Positions 52,302 to 61,678 of a stretch of 64,000 bases of DNA are shown here, piece after piece. The notes beneath the pieces were generated by a model that had not been told where the DNA came from, did no database searches, and saw only the letters and a list, made by a program, of their open reading frames with translations. Every line of letters begins with the position of its first letter. Position 1 is the first letter of the stretch. This stretch comes from an uncultured Bacteroidales bacterium (lineage in GTDB: Bacteria > Bacteroidota > Bacteroidia > Bacteroidales > Paludibacteraceae). Position numbers and translations under genes: made by a program. The stretch lies in the NCBI GenBank assembly GCA_946626605.1, contig CAMOUL010000001.1:207932-271931 (forward strand), given 5' to 3'.

Positions 52302-54485
52302 ATGAGTAATCTTCGTTTTGAAGCGTTAAAAACTGCATTTGGGCATAAACCGACGGTTGAGATGCCGGAAGGTAAAGTGAAGGACTATTTCGCGCAAGAT
52401 GTCTTCACGCGTGAGAAAATGAAGGAATACATCGCCCAAGAAGTGTTGGATCAGTTATTTGATGATGTGGATAATGGCCGCACGATTCATCGCGACATAG
52501 CCAATGTGGTGGCTATCGGTATTCGGAAATGGGCGATGGATCACGGAGCTACCCATTTCACCCATTGGTTCCAACCCCTCACCGGAGGTACGGCGGAGAA
52601 ACACGATGCGTTCTTCACCCTTAAGAACGGTGCATTGATGGAGGAGTTCAGTGGAGATAGCCTCTACCAGCAGGAACCGGACGCTTCGTCCTTCCCTTCG
52701 GGAGGTATCCGAAATACCTTTGAGGCACGCGGTTATTCCGCCTGGGATCCTTCTTCGCCGGTCTTCCTCATCGGCGATACACTCTGTATCCCTACTGTCT
52801 TTGTGGCGTATACCGGCGAGGCACTTGATTATAAGACGCCGCTGATTCGTTCTACGGCTGCCCTTTGTCATGCCGCGCGCGAAGTGTGCGCGTACTTTGA
52901 TAAACAGGTAAAACACGTGCACGCGAACCTCGGTTGGGAGCAAGAGTACTTCCTCGTGGATGAATCGCTCTATACGGCGCGGCCGGATCTTTTACTTACC
53001 GGACGAACACTCATGGGCCATAACAGCGCTAAGTCGCAGCAGCTCGAGGACCATTATTTCGGGGCTATCCCTGCGCGCGTATTGGCTTTTATGCGTGAAC
53101 TCGAATACGAAGCCCTCAAGGCCGGCATCCCTGTTCGTACGCGCCATAACGAGGTGGCACCTAATCAATTCGAGATGGCGCCTATCTTCGAGGATGTCAA
53201 CCTGGCCAATGACCATAACTTGCTCATCATGTCTATCATGGAACGTGTGGCGGAGAAACATCATTTCCGCGTATTGCTGCATGAGAAACCCTATGCGGGT
53301 GTGAACGGAAGTGGTAAGCATTGCAACTGGTCGATGTCCACCAACACGGGTGTTAACCTGCTTGCACCGGGTAAGAATCCGTACCAGAACCTGCAGTTCA
53401 TCACCTTCCTCGTCAACGTTCTCATGGCCGTTCAACGTCATAACGGACTGCTTAAAGCCTCTATCGTCAGTGCAACCAATGAGCACCGTCTGGGGGCGAA
53501 CGAAGCTCCTCCGGCCATCATCTCTGTCTTCCTCGGAAAACAAATCAGCGCCGTGCTGGACAAACTCGAGCAAGCGAAGGCCGAAGAAGCAATCATCATC
53601 AACGCCAAGAAAGAAATGAAACTCGGCGTGGCAAATATACCCGAGATTCTGCTGGATAACACCGATCGCAACCGTACTTCGCCCTTTGCTTTTACCGGCA
53701 ATCGCTTCGAGTTCCGTGCTGTCGGTTCTTCTGCGAACTGCGGTGCCGCGATGTTGGCGCTAAATGCGGCTGTAGCCGAGCAACTCATGCTCTTCAAAAA
53801 CGAAGTGGATGCACGTATCGAGAAAGGCGAAGCCAAGGAACGTGTGCTCTTCGATGTCATCAAGAAATATATCATGGCCTGCAAAGCCATACGTTTCGAT
53901 GGAAACGGCTATTCTGAGGAATGGAAAGCCGAGGCTGCAAAGCGTGGTTTGGATTGCGAGACCAGTGTGCCGAAGATCATTGATAATTATGTCCTCCCGT
54001 CCTCTATTCAGATGTTCGAGACAACCGGTGTCCTCAGCGCAGCGGAACTCCATAGCCGCAGTGAAGTGAAATGGGAGACCTACGTCAAAAAACTGCAAAT
54101 AGAGAGTCGTGTCATGGGAGATCTTGTGGTCAACCATGTTCTCCCTGCCGCTAAGCGCTATCAGACCATGTTGCTGCAGAATGTGCTGGCTGTCAAACAG
54201 GTCTTCTCGGCAGATGAGACGGCATCCCTCAATGCGATGGACTATAGTATCATCAAGCAGATCGAGGAACACTCGGGTGCTATTCTCGAAGGGGTAGAGC
54301 GTATGACTGACGCACGCCATAAAGCCAATCGGCAAGTCGATGAGCGCAGCAAAGCCATCGCTTATCATGACAACGTCCTGCCGCTCATGGCTGAAATCCG
54401 TGCACATGCCGATGCCCTCGAACTCATCGTGGACGATGAGATGTGGACCCTTCCTAAATACAGAGAATTGCTCTTTGTACATTGA
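52302..54485 (+). CDS. glnA: Glutamine synthetase type III
   Basis: 727 residues, the usual GSIII length. The N-terminal GSIII block (FTHWFQPLTGGTAEKHD) and the catalytic signatures GWEQEYFLVDE, RHNEVAPNQFEMAPIFE and GSGKHCNWS are present. It makes glutamine from glutamate and ammonia with ATP. The frame is open upstream to 52155, but that region holds the promoter, so the ATG at 52302 is the start. No PII or ntr gene is near. Confidence 0.95.
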   Translation: MSNLRFEALKTAFGHKPTVEMPEGKVKDYFAQDVFTREKMKEYIAQEVLDQLFDDVDNGRTIHRDIANVVAIGIRKWAMDHGATHFTHWFQPLTGGTAEKHDAFFTLKNGALMEEFSGDSLYQQEPDASSFPSGGIRNTFEARGYSAWDPSSPVFLIGDTLCIPTVFVAYTGEALDYKTPLIRSTAALCHAAREVCAYFDKQVKHVHANLGWEQEYFLVDESLYTARPDLLLTGRTLMGHNSAKSQQLEDHYFGAIPARVLAFMRELEYEALKAGIPVRTRHNEVAPNQFEMAPIFEDVNLANDHNLLIMSIMERVAEKHHFRVLLHEKPYAGVNGSGKHCNWSMSTNTGVNLLAPGKNPYQNLQFITFLVNVLMAVQRHNGLLKASIVSATNEHRLGANEAPPAIISVFLGKQISAVLDKLEQAKAEEAIIINAKKEMKLGVANIPEILLDNTDRNRTSPFAFTGNRFEFRAVGSSANCGAAMLALNAAVAEQLMLFKNEVDARIEKGEAKERVLFDVIKKYIMACKAIRFDGNGYSEEWKAEAAKRGLDCETSVPKIIDNYVLPSSIQMFETTGVLSAAELHSRSEVKWETYVKKLQIESRVMGDLVVNHVLPAAKRYQTMLLQNVLAVKQVFSADETASLNAMDYSIIKQIEEHSGAILEGVERMTDARHKANRQVDERSKAIAYHDNVLPLMAEIRAHADALELIVDDEMWTLPKYRELLFVH

Positions 54486-54665
54486 CGGTATAAGGTTGGT
54501 ATGCAGTCGGATCCCTTTTAGGCTGATAACACTCTCTTGAATGACTAAATATCACTAAGAATATACAAGAATAACTAACGTTGAATTTTTGAACACATCG
54601 TTCGAAAAAAAACTGTCAAATGGGGCGCAAGATGAACGGGCACCCCGGAAAGAAAAGGCGAGAAA

Positions 54666-55499
54666 ATGAGAAAAGAACTGAAATTTGTCAAGATGCACGG
54701 CTTAGGGAATGACTATGTGTATATAGACTGTTTCCCTGCAACCGCAGCCGCAATAATAGCAAGTACGGATTTATCCGCCTTGGCGCGTGCTGTCAGCGAC
54801 CGCCATTTCGGAATAGGTTCAGACGGGTTAGTGCTGATTCTTCCGTGCAAAGAAGCCGAAGCGTCGATGCGTATCTTCAATGCCGATGGTTCGGAGGCGG
54901 AGATGTGCGGCAATGCCATCCGTTGCGTAGGCAAATATCTGTACGAAAGCGGTTTATGTACACAGCCAAAGATGAGAATCAAGACGATTGCGGGTATCCG
55001 GAAGTTATGTCTTCACGTCCAAAACGGTTTGGTACACGAAGTGACAGCAGATATGGGAACCCCGAAGACAGCCACTGATTCGCTTGCCTTGAAAGGTCGT
55101 GACCTCTTGGGTTTCACCTCCGTCAATATGGGTAATCCGCATGCCGTGTTTATCCGCAACTGGGTAATCTCCGATGCGGAAATGGCGGACTTGGGCGAAC
55201 GAATAGGTACGCACCCGCATTTCCCGAAAGGCACCAATGTGGAGTTCGCTCATGTGCGCAATGCGCGTGAATTAGATGTACGCGTGTGGGAACGCGGCAG
55301 CGGCGAGACTATGGCATGCGGCACAGGAGCCTGCGCAGCAGCCGTGGCGGCGTACCGGATGGGTGAGACAGGAGAGGAGATCATCGTGCACCTCAAGGGA
55401 GGTGAGTTATTGATTCATTATGACCCGTTGGAAAACAGAATTACCATGACAGGTCCGGCAACAGAAGTGTTCCGGGGTACCTATAGTTGGGAGGAATAA
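54666..55499 (+). CDS. dapF: Diaminopimelate epimerase
   Basis: 277 residues. The two catalytic cysteines are C81 in EMCGNAIRC and C218 in ACGTGAC. It converts LL- to meso-diaminopimelate. The gap before it (54486-54665) shows no clear promoter. The dapL ATG follows the stop by two bases. Confidence 0.95.
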   Translation: MRKELKFVKMHGLGNDYVYIDCFPATAAAIIASTDLSALARAVSDRHFGIGSDGLVLILPCKEAEASMRIFNADGSEAEMCGNAIRCVGKYLYESGLCTQPKMRIKTIAGIRKLCLHVQNGLVHEVTADMGTPKTATDSLALKGRDLLGFTSVNMGNPHAVFIRNWVISDAEMADLGERIGTHPHFPKGTNVEFAHVRNARELDVRVWERGSGETMACGTGACAAAVAAYRMGETGEEIIVHLKGGELLIHYDPLENRITMTGPATEVFRGTYSWEE

Positions 55500-55501
55500 T
55501 C

Positions 55502-56665
55502 ATGCAAATCAATCCCTATTATGCCGAATTACCGGCTAATTATCTGTTTCGTGACATCGAACTGCGGGTGAACGCTTATCTGGCACATCATCCGAATGAG
55601 AGGTTGCTGCGTATGGGCGTGGGCGATGTGACGCGTCCGCTGCCCCGTGTCATCGTGGATGCCATGCACACCGCTGCAGAAGAGTTGGCTCACGCCGATA
55701 CATTCCGTGGTTATTGTCCCGAAAACGGTTACCAATGGTTGCAGCAGCGTATCATCGACTCTTTTTACTGCCCTCGCGGGATTTGTTTTGAACCCGACGA
55801 GGTGTTTATCGGCGAGGGCGCAGGCAGCGATTTAGGCAATCTCAGCGAACTATTTGACCAAAAGAACACAGTGGCGATTCTTGACCCTACCTATCCTGCC
55901 TACGTGGATGCGAATATTATGGCAGGCAGGGAGATAGTTTTTATACCGTGTATGAAAGAAAATGCTTTTGTTCCGGAACTGCCCAAGAAGCCGGTGGACA
56001 TCATTTACCTCTGCTTCCCCAACAACCCTACAGGTGTCGTGCTCACACATGACCAGCTGCGCTTGTGGGTGGAGTATGCCCGTGAACACAAGAGTATTAT
56101 TATTTTTGACGCCGCCTACGAAGCCTTTGTCTCGGAACCGGACATTCCGCATAGTATCTATGAGATAGAAGGCGCCAAGGAGGTGGCAATAGAAGTGCAC
56201 AGTTTCAGCAAGAGTGCCGGTTTTACGGCAGTGCGCTGCGGCTATACCGTAGTACCGTACGAGACAGGATTGCAGGCGATGTGGATGCGGCGGCAATGCA
56301 CCAAGTACAACGGCACAGCATACATAGCCCAGCGTGCAGCAGAAGCCACTTTTACACTGGAAGGGCAAAAAGGTATAGCGGACAATCTGAACTATTACAG
56401 AGAGACAGCAGTTGTTATCATGGATGGTCTGAAACATATGGGGTACGAAGTGTACGGAGGAACGAACGCACCGTATATATTCTGCCGTGCCCCGCATGGA
56501 TGGGACTCATGGACATTCTTCGACCACCTGTTGCAGCAATGTCAAGTGGTCTGCACTCCCGGCATCGGTTTCGGCAGATGCGGAGAAGGATTTGTGCGTT
56601 TTTCGGCCTTCTCCAATAGAAAAGATGTCGAAGAGGCACTAAAAAGAATGCAAACACTTGCATAA
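55502..56665 (+). CDS. dapL: LL-diaminopimelate aminotransferase
   Basis: 387 residues from the ATG at 55502. Fold type I PLP enzyme: CFPNNPTG at 171-178 and the PLP lysine K237 in HSFSKSAGFTAVR. With dapF it forms the short aminotransferase route from tetrahydrodipicolinate to meso-DAP. The frame reaches a TTG inside dapF; the ATG matches the family N-terminus. Confidence 0.92.
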   Translation: MQINPYYAELPANYLFRDIELRVNAYLAHHPNERLLRMGVGDVTRPLPRVIVDAMHTAAEELAHADTFRGYCPENGYQWLQQRIIDSFYCPRGICFEPDEVFIGEGAGSDLGNLSELFDQKNTVAILDPTYPAYVDANIMAGREIVFIPCMKENAFVPELPKKPVDIIYLCFPNNPTGVVLTHDQLRLWVEYAREHKSIIIFDAAYEAFVSEPDIPHSIYEIEGAKEVAIEVHSFSKSAGFTAVRCGYTVVPYETGLQAMWMRRQCTKYNGTAYIAQRAAEATFTLEGQKGIADNLNYYRETAVVIMDGLKHMGYEVYGGTNAPYIFCRAPHGWDSWTFFDHLLQQCQVVCTPGIGFGRCGEGFVRFSAFSNRKDVEEALKRMQTLA

Positions 56666-56688
56666 ACCAAAAAAATAGTGTAATTTTG
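56657..56688 (+). promoter_or_regulatory. Bacteroidetes-type promoter for glmS, inside the dapL 3' end
   Basis: CTTG at 56657-56660 (in CTTGCATAAACC), 20 bp, TAATTTTG at 56681-56688. The -33 box lies over the last dapL codons. Confidence 0.75.
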
Positions 56689-56694
56689 CAACCT

Positions 56695-56729
56695 AAATTA
56701 CAAATCACAAATTACAAATCACAAATAAC
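56695..56729. repeat. 7-bp-period array forming the glmS leader
   Basis: AAATTAC, AAATCAC, AAATTAC, AAATCAC, AAATAAC: five units covering most of the leader between the predicted start of transcription and the ATG at 56739. Confidence 0.88.
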
Positions 56730-56738
56730 GAAGTTTGT

Positions 56739-58595
56739 ATGTGTGGTATAGTTGGTTATATCGGTAAACGCAAAGCCTATCCGATCTTAATTAAAGGCTT
56801 GCATCGTCTCGAGTACCGGGGCTACGACAGTGCCGGTGTGGCGCTCATCAATGAGCAGGGACAACTCAATGTCTATAAAGCCAAAGGCAAAGTGTCCGAA
56901 CTGGAGGCCTTCTGCTCAACCAAAGACATAGACGGCACTATCGGAATCGCCCATACGCGTTGGGCTACACACGGCGAACCCAACACCGCCAATGCGCACC
57001 CTCATTACTCCGAGTCCGAACGCCTGGCTATCATCCATAATGGTATTATCGAGAACTACGCAGTCCTCAAAGCAGGACTCATGGAGCAGGGCTATACCTT
57101 CAAATCAGACACCGATACCGAAGTGCTCGTACAACTGGTTGAATACACCCAGATCAACCGCCATGTCGATCTCAAAACGGCTGTGCAACTTGCTCTTCAG
57201 CAGGTGGTAGGAGCATACGCGATAGCTATCCTCGATAAGACGCATCCGGATACGCTCATCGCCGCCCGTAAGGGTTCGCCGCTCGTAGTAGGTATTGGCG
57301 AAGAGGAGTATTTCCTGGCTTCCGACGCTACGCCTATCGTCGAATACACCGACCAGGTCATCTATATCGAGGACGAAGAAGTCGTAGTCATTCACCCTGT
57401 AACCGGTAACCCATCACCCGTAACCGTTACCACCATCAACAATGTCACAAAAACGCCTGAAATTAAACGCTTAGAATTATCCCTTTCGCAACTGGAGAAA
57501 GGCGGTTATCCCCATTTCATGCTTAAGGAGATCTTCGAGCAACCCCGTACGCTGACGGACTCCATGCGCGGACGTGTCAACGTGCGTCAGGATAATATCG
57601 CCCTCTCCGGTTTCATTGATAACAAAGATCGCTTCCTCAATGCCAAGCGTATCATTATAACGGCTTGCGGCACATCCTGGCATGCCGGCCTTATCGCTAT
57701 GTATGCCATCGAAGAGTTCGCGCAGATACCGGTTGAAGTGGAATATTCCTCTGAGTTCCGCTATCGCAAACCGGTCATTAACAAAGACGATGTGGTTATT
57801 GCTATCTCCCAATCCGGAGAAACAGCCGATACACTGGCAGCCATCCAACTTGCCAAATCCAAGGGCGCGTTCATCTTCTCGATCTGTAATGTCGTCGGTG
57901 CTTCTATTCCGCGTGTGTCGGATAGCGGTTGTTATACGCATGTCGGACCCGAGATAGGTGTCGCTTCTACCAAGGCCTTCACGGCTCAAGTAACGGCCCT
58001 CACTATGCTCGCCCTCTGTATCGGTCGCGAGAAAGGAACGATTGACAAAGAAAAATTCGTCTCCATCGTGCGCGAATTAGGACAGATACCTTCGAAGATT
58101 GAACGCGTGTTAGGCGAAGACAAGCGTATCTCCGATTTCGCGAAGATCTTCTCCTATGCCCAGAATTTTATTTACCTCGGTCGCGGATATAATTTCCCCG
58201 TTGCACTTGAGGGCGCACTCAAACTCAAAGAGATTTCTTATATCCATGCCGAAGGCTATCCGGCTGCGGAGATGAAGCACGGACCAATCGCCCTCATCTC
58301 CCAAGAGATGCCGGTCGTCGTGGTCGCACCGCGTTGTGGTACATACGAGAAAGTGGTAAGTAATATCCAGGAGATTAAAGCCCGCAAGGGTAGGGTGATT
58401 GCGGTCGTTACCGAAGGCGATGAACTGGTACGTAAGATCGCCGATTATTGCATCGAAGTGCCGGCAACCGAAGAGTGCCTCACGCCGCTGCTCACCGTCA
58501 TTCCTCTTCAGTTGTTAGCATACCACATCGCTGTCGTCAAAGGCTGCGATGTCGATCAACCCCGCAACCTCGCCAAATCAGTAACAGTAGAATAA
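56739..58595 (+). CDS. glmS: Glutamine-fructose-6-phosphate aminotransferase
   Basis: 618 residues. N-terminal glutaminase with catalytic Cys2 (MCGIVGYIG) and RLEYRGYDSAG; two SIS isomerase domains (TACGTSWHAG, SQSGETADT) and the C-terminal QPRNLAKSVTVE. It makes glucosamine-6-P for peptidoglycan and LPS. A 7-bp array encodes residues about 221-230, in the linker between glutaminase and isomerase halves. No glmS ribozyme is seen; the leader is an AT-rich repeat. Confidence 0.97.
   Translation: MCGIVGYIGKRKAYPILIKGLHRLEYRGYDSAGVALINEQGQLNVYKAKGKVSELEAFCSTKDIDGTIGIAHTRWATHGEPNTANAHPHYSESERLAIIHNGIIENYAVLKAGLMEQGYTFKSDTDTEVLVQLVEYTQINRHVDLKTAVQLALQQVVGAYAIAILDKTHPDTLIAARKGSPLVVGIGEEEYFLASDATPIVEYTDQVIYIEDEEVVVIHPVTGNPSPVTVTTINNVTKTPEIKRLELSLSQLEKGGYPHFMLKEIFEQPRTLTDSMRGRVNVRQDNIALSGFIDNKDRFLNAKRIIITACGTSWHAGLIAMYAIEEFAQIPVEVEYSSEFRYRKPVINKDDVVIAISQSGETADTLAAIQLAKSKGAFIFSICNVVGASIPRVSDSGCYTHVGPEIGVASTKAFTAQVTALTMLALCIGREKGTIDKEKFVSIVRELGQIPSKIERVLGEDKRISDFAKIFSYAQNFIYLGRGYNFPVALEGALKLKEISYIHAEGYPAAEMKHGPIALISQEMPVVVVAPRCGTYEKVVSNIQEIKARKGRVIAVVTEGDELVRKIADYCIEVPATEECLTPLLTVIPLQLLAYHIAVVKGCDVDQPRNLAKSVTVE
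57399..57426. repeat. 7-bp-period array inside glmS
   Basis: GTAACCG, GTAACCC, ATCACCC, GTAACCG, encoding PVTGNPSPVTV in the inter-domain linker. Confidence 0.8.
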
Positions 58596-58628
58596 ATTTG
58601 AAATTTTAAATTTGAAATCATAAATATG
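58594..58628. repeat. 7-bp-period array ending on the ddh start codon
   Basis: AAATTTG, AAATTTT, AAATTTG, AAATCAT, AAATATG. The final ATG of the last unit is the ddh start codon (58626-58628); the first overlaps the glmS stop. Confidence 0.88.
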
Positions 58629-59480
58629 AAAGTAGCAATTTTAGGATACGGCAACATCGGCCGTGCAGCCGAAGAAGCCATCAAAGCCACTCCGGACATG
58701 GAGTTGGCAGGTGTTTTCCATCATAATGACTGCCTCGATTGTATCGATGCGGACGCCGTGCTTATCTGCACGCCTACGCGCGAGGTACAGAAGTTCGCAA
58801 CCGTCCTTGCGGCTCGTGGTATCTGCACCGTTGATAGTTTCGATATCCATGGTCAGATATGGTCGCTTCGTAGCGCCTTAGACCCCGTTTGTCAAACGAA
58901 TAAAGCCGTTAGTATCATTTCTGCCGGTTGGGATCCGGGTTCGGACTCCATGGTGCGTGCGCTCCTTATGGCGATGGCACCGAAGGGACTGACTTATACG
59001 AACTTCGGTCCCGGTCGTTCGATGGGTCATACCGTGGCCGCCAAAGCTATCAAAGGTGTCAAGAATGCTCTCTCAATGACCATACCGCTGGGAACAGGTA
59101 TCCATCGCCGTATGGTGTATATCGAACTCGAAGAAGGAGCCGATTTCAAGACCGTAGAAGCAGCTATCCTCGCGGACGACTATTTCGCGCATGACGAGAC
59201 CCATGTCATTCCGGTTGAGAGTGTGGATGCCCTTAATAACGTGGCGCATGGCGTGAACCTCGTTCGAAACGGTGTCTCGGGAGAAACGCATAACCAGCGT
59301 TTTGAATTCAATATGGCCATTAATAACCCGGCCCTCACCGGCCAAGTCATGGTCTCCTGTGCACGAGCAGCCGTGCGTATGAAGAAACGCGGAGAATATG
59401 GTGCGAAGACGATGATTGAATTGCGTCCTATCGATCTTCTCCCGGGTACGACGGAAGAACTGGTGAAAGCGCTGGTGTAA
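58626..59480 (+). CDS. ddh: meso-Diaminopimelate dehydrogenase
   Basis: 284 residues. The NADP-binding loop GYGNIGRAAE is at 8-17; SAGWDPGSDSMVRAL and GPGRSMGHT are the substrate-binding signatures. It makes meso-DAP from tetrahydrodipicolinate in one step, parallel to DapL plus DapF encoded 3 kb upstream. It converges on the EamA gene with a 3-bp gap and no terminator. Confidence 0.93.
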   Translation: MKVAILGYGNIGRAAEEAIKATPDMELAGVFHHNDCLDCIDADAVLICTPTREVQKFATVLAARGICTVDSFDIHGQIWSLRSALDPVCQTNKAVSIISAGWDPGSDSMVRALLMAMAPKGLTYTNFGPGRSMGHTVAAKAIKGVKNALSMTIPLGTGIHRRMVYIELEEGADFKTVEAAILADDYFAHDETHVIPVESVDALNNVAHGVNLVRNGVSGETHNQRFEFNMAINNPALTGQVMVSCARAAVRMKKRGEYGAKTMIELRPIDLLPGTTEELVKALV

Positions 59481-59483
59481 GAA

Positions 59484-60407
59484 TTAGAGCGAACCCATCG
59501 CCAGACAAACCAGGCCCGCAAGGATTCCGCCCATGCAGCATAGCTTGCGCACCGGGTCGGGTTCTTTCAAAAAAAGCAAACCGTACGCAAAACCAATCAC
59601 GGCACCCCCGCGACGAATGGTACTGACGACAGCAATCATTGAATCCGGATCCCGCAAAGCCAACATATAGACATTGTCGGACACAATTAAGAATAGGCTG
59701 ATTAACACAATCACGCCTATTCTTTTTATAAACCGTAAATTTGAAATTTGAAATTTGATATTTTTGCGATTGAATATCGCCCAAGCGATAAGCATCATAA
59801 TCGCTTGATAGAACGTGTAATACACCTGCACGGCATTGTGATCGTACTGCCGCATGAGATATTTGTCGTACAAACCTGAACAAGCGCCTGAAATGATTGC
59901 GAATGCAAGGCAGATATAGTAATATTTGTTGTTGGTGTTGGTCGATAGGGCATTGCTAATCGTTTTTCTTCGAAACGAGAAAACAAAGATACTGCCGATA
60001 GCCAGCAATATACCCACCCATTGCCAACCATTCAGACGTTCATTGAATAGGAGCAACGCACCGACTAACGTCCACATAGGACGGGTAGCTTGCATAGGGC
60101 TTACCACAGAAATAGGCAGGTGCTTGAGTGAGATATATCCGAAGAACCAACTGCTGAGTACAATGATTGATTTGAGGATGGTATAGGCATGTGCTGTACC
60201 GTCCAGAGACGGCACATAGAAATGCGTCCCCAGCATCATTTCCGGGCATAACCTCGAAAAGATCAGCGGTATAGACAAAAAAAGCGACGATACGCATACA
60301 CTAATCGTCAGCACGTCAACCACCCGGTTTTCCCGCAGCGCAATCTTCTTCGAAATATCATAAAAGCCCAAACACAGGGCCGAAACAAACGCTAATACCG
60401 TCCACAT
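59484..60407 (-). CDS. EamA/DMT-family transporter
   Basis: 307 residues with about ten membrane helices in two EamA repeats; PMQATRPMWTLVGALLLFNERLN ends the first and GFAYGLLFLKEPDPVRKL is the matching second. Substrate unknown. A 7-bp array gives the polar cytoplasmic stretch FNRKNIKFQISNLRF (about 212-227) between membrane helices. Confidence 0.88.
   Translation of the reverse strand: MWTVLAFVSALCLGFYDISKKIALRENRVVDVLTISVCVSSLFLSIPLIFSRLCPEMMLGTHFYVPSLDGTAHAYTILKSIIVLSSWFFGYISLKHLPISVVSPMQATRPMWTLVGALLLFNERLNGWQWVGILLAIGSIFVFSFRRKTISNALSTNTNNKYYYICLAFAIISGACSGLYDKYLMRQYDHNAVQVYYTFYQAIMMLIAWAIFNRKNIKFQISNLRFIKRIGVIVLISLFLIVSDNVYMLALRDPDSMIAVVSTIRRGGAVIGFAYGLLFLKEPDPVRKLCCMGGILAGLVCLAMGSL
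59730..59764. repeat. 7-bp-period array inside the EamA gene
   Basis: AAACCGT, then three exact AAATTTG, then ATATTTT. AAATTTG is the same unit as in the ddh leader 1.1 kb away. Confidence 0.82.
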
Positions 60408-60435
60408 AGGATAGCTCTACAACTCAAATTTGCTG

Positions 60436-60467
60436 CAAATTTACATTTTTTTTTTGAGATATGCAAG
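60436..60467 (-). promoter_or_regulatory. Bacteroidetes-type promoter for the EamA gene
   Basis: Minus strand: CTTG (60467-60464, in CTTGCATATCTC), a 20-bp A-rich spacer, TAAATTTG (60443-60436). Confidence 0.78.
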
Positions 60468-60576
60468 AAAAATTTGCGCATATTATGTTTTTTATATATA
60501 TATTACGCATAAAATAGCGAATATGGCATAATTTTTGTTCTTTGTTGTGTGTTAAACTATATAAAATTTTACAATT

Positions 60577-61152
60577 ATGAAAAATGAAATGAATCGTGCC
60601 CATGAGGCTAAGAAAGAGTTAAAAGGAACAAAGACCGAGAAAAACCTCATGGAGGCTTTCGCCGGTGAATCTATGGCACGTAACAAGTACACCTATTTTG
60701 CATCGAAAGCAAAGAAAGACGGATTCGTGCAGATCAGTAAGATTTTCGAAGAGACCGCAGCCAACGAGAAAGAGCATGCGGAGCTTTGGTATAAATACCT
60801 CAACGGAGGCAAGATCAGCGACACCGCTGCCAATCTCGCAAACGCCGCTGCAGGAGAGAATGCCGAGTGGACGGATATGTATGCTCGCATGGCTGCCGAG
60901 GCGCGCGCAGAAGGTTTTGACGAGATCGCAGAGAAGTTCGAGCAGGTTGGTGCGATCGAGAAACACCACGAGGAGCGCTATCGCAAACTGCTCAAGAACA
61001 TCGAGGATAAGGTTGTCTTCTCGCGTGACGGCGACTGCATCTGGCAGTGCTCCAACTGTGGACATATAGTAGTCGGCAAATCCGCTCCCGAAGAGTGCCC
61101 TGTCTGCCACCACGAGCAAGCATACTTCCAGTTGCTTGCAGAGAATTACTAA
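60577..61152 (+). CDS. rbr: Rubrerythrin
   Basis: 191 residues. Ferritin-like di-iron domain ([37 protein letters not shown]) and a C-terminal rubredoxin domain with CSNCGH and CPVCHHE. It reduces hydrogen peroxide in anaerobes. The upstream gap is very AT-rich and shows no convincing standard promoter, so it may use a different signal. It opens an oxidative-stress group. Confidence 0.93.
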   Translation: MKNEMNRAHEAKKELKGTKTEKNLMEAFAGESMARNKYTYFASKAKKDGFVQISKIFEETAANEKEHAELWYKYLNGGKISDTAANLANAAAGENAEWTDMYARMAAEARAEGFDEIAEKFEQVGAIEKHHEERYRKLLKNIEDKVVFSRDGDCIWQCSNCGHIVVGKSAPEECPVCHHEQAYFQLLAENY

Positions 61153-61194
61153 GGTAATAATCGTGCCCTTGCGGCTAAGAAAATTACTAAGTAT

Positions 61195-61674
61195 TTGACG
61201 AAGATCCTTTTCATATGCCACGGCAATATCTGCCGGTCACCGATGGCGGAATTTATCATGAAGTACTTGGTGACCCGGGCAGGTCGTGCAGATGAGTTCG
61301 AGATCGCGTCTGCAGCCGTGTCCACGGAGGAGATAGGCAACGATATCTATCCTCCGGCTAAGCGAATGCTCGCGGCCAAGAATGTGCCGTTCTCCCACCA
61401 TGCGGCGCGGCAGATGACCCGTGCAGACTGTGCCTATTACGACTATATCGTCTGTATGGATCAGAGCAATCTGCGCTGGCTCCGCTATATCATCGGCGAT
61501 GACTCTGACCACAAAGTCTCGCTGATGATGGCGTGGCCAATGACCAATGACCAATCACAAATCACCAATATCGGACACATCCCCGATGTCTCCGATCCCT
61601 GGTACACCGGCGACTTCGCGAAGGCCTACGACGACATCCTCGAAGGCTGCCAAGCTATGTTAAAACAAATATAA
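61195..61674 (+). CDS. Low-molecular-weight protein-tyrosine phosphatase
   Basis: 159 residues. The P-loop CHGNICRSP starts at C8 and the general-acid loop is IPDVSDPWYTGDF. It removes phosphate from protein tyrosines, often in envelope polysaccharide control. The only start that keeps the P-loop is a TTG at 61195. Residues 115-126 (MTNDQSQITN) come from a 7-bp array just before the general-acid loop. Confidence 0.88.
   Translation: MTKILFICHGNICRSPMAEFIMKYLVTRAGRADEFEIASAAVSTEEIGNDIYPPAKRMLAAKNVPFSHHAARQMTRADCAYYDYIVCMDQSNLRWLRYIIGDDSDHKVSLMMAWPMTNDQSQITNIGHIPDVSDPWYTGDFAKAYDDILEGCQAMLKQI
61537..61571. repeat. 7-bp-period array inside the phosphatase gene
   Basis: CCAATGA twice, CCAATCA, CAAATCA, CCAATAT. 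Confidence 0.85.
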
Positions 61675-61678
61675 TACT

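Noticed and set aside
56689..56738. glmS ribozyme in the glmS leader
   Set aside because: The leader is about 45 nt of AT-rich 7-bp repeat, too short and unstructured for the ribozyme.
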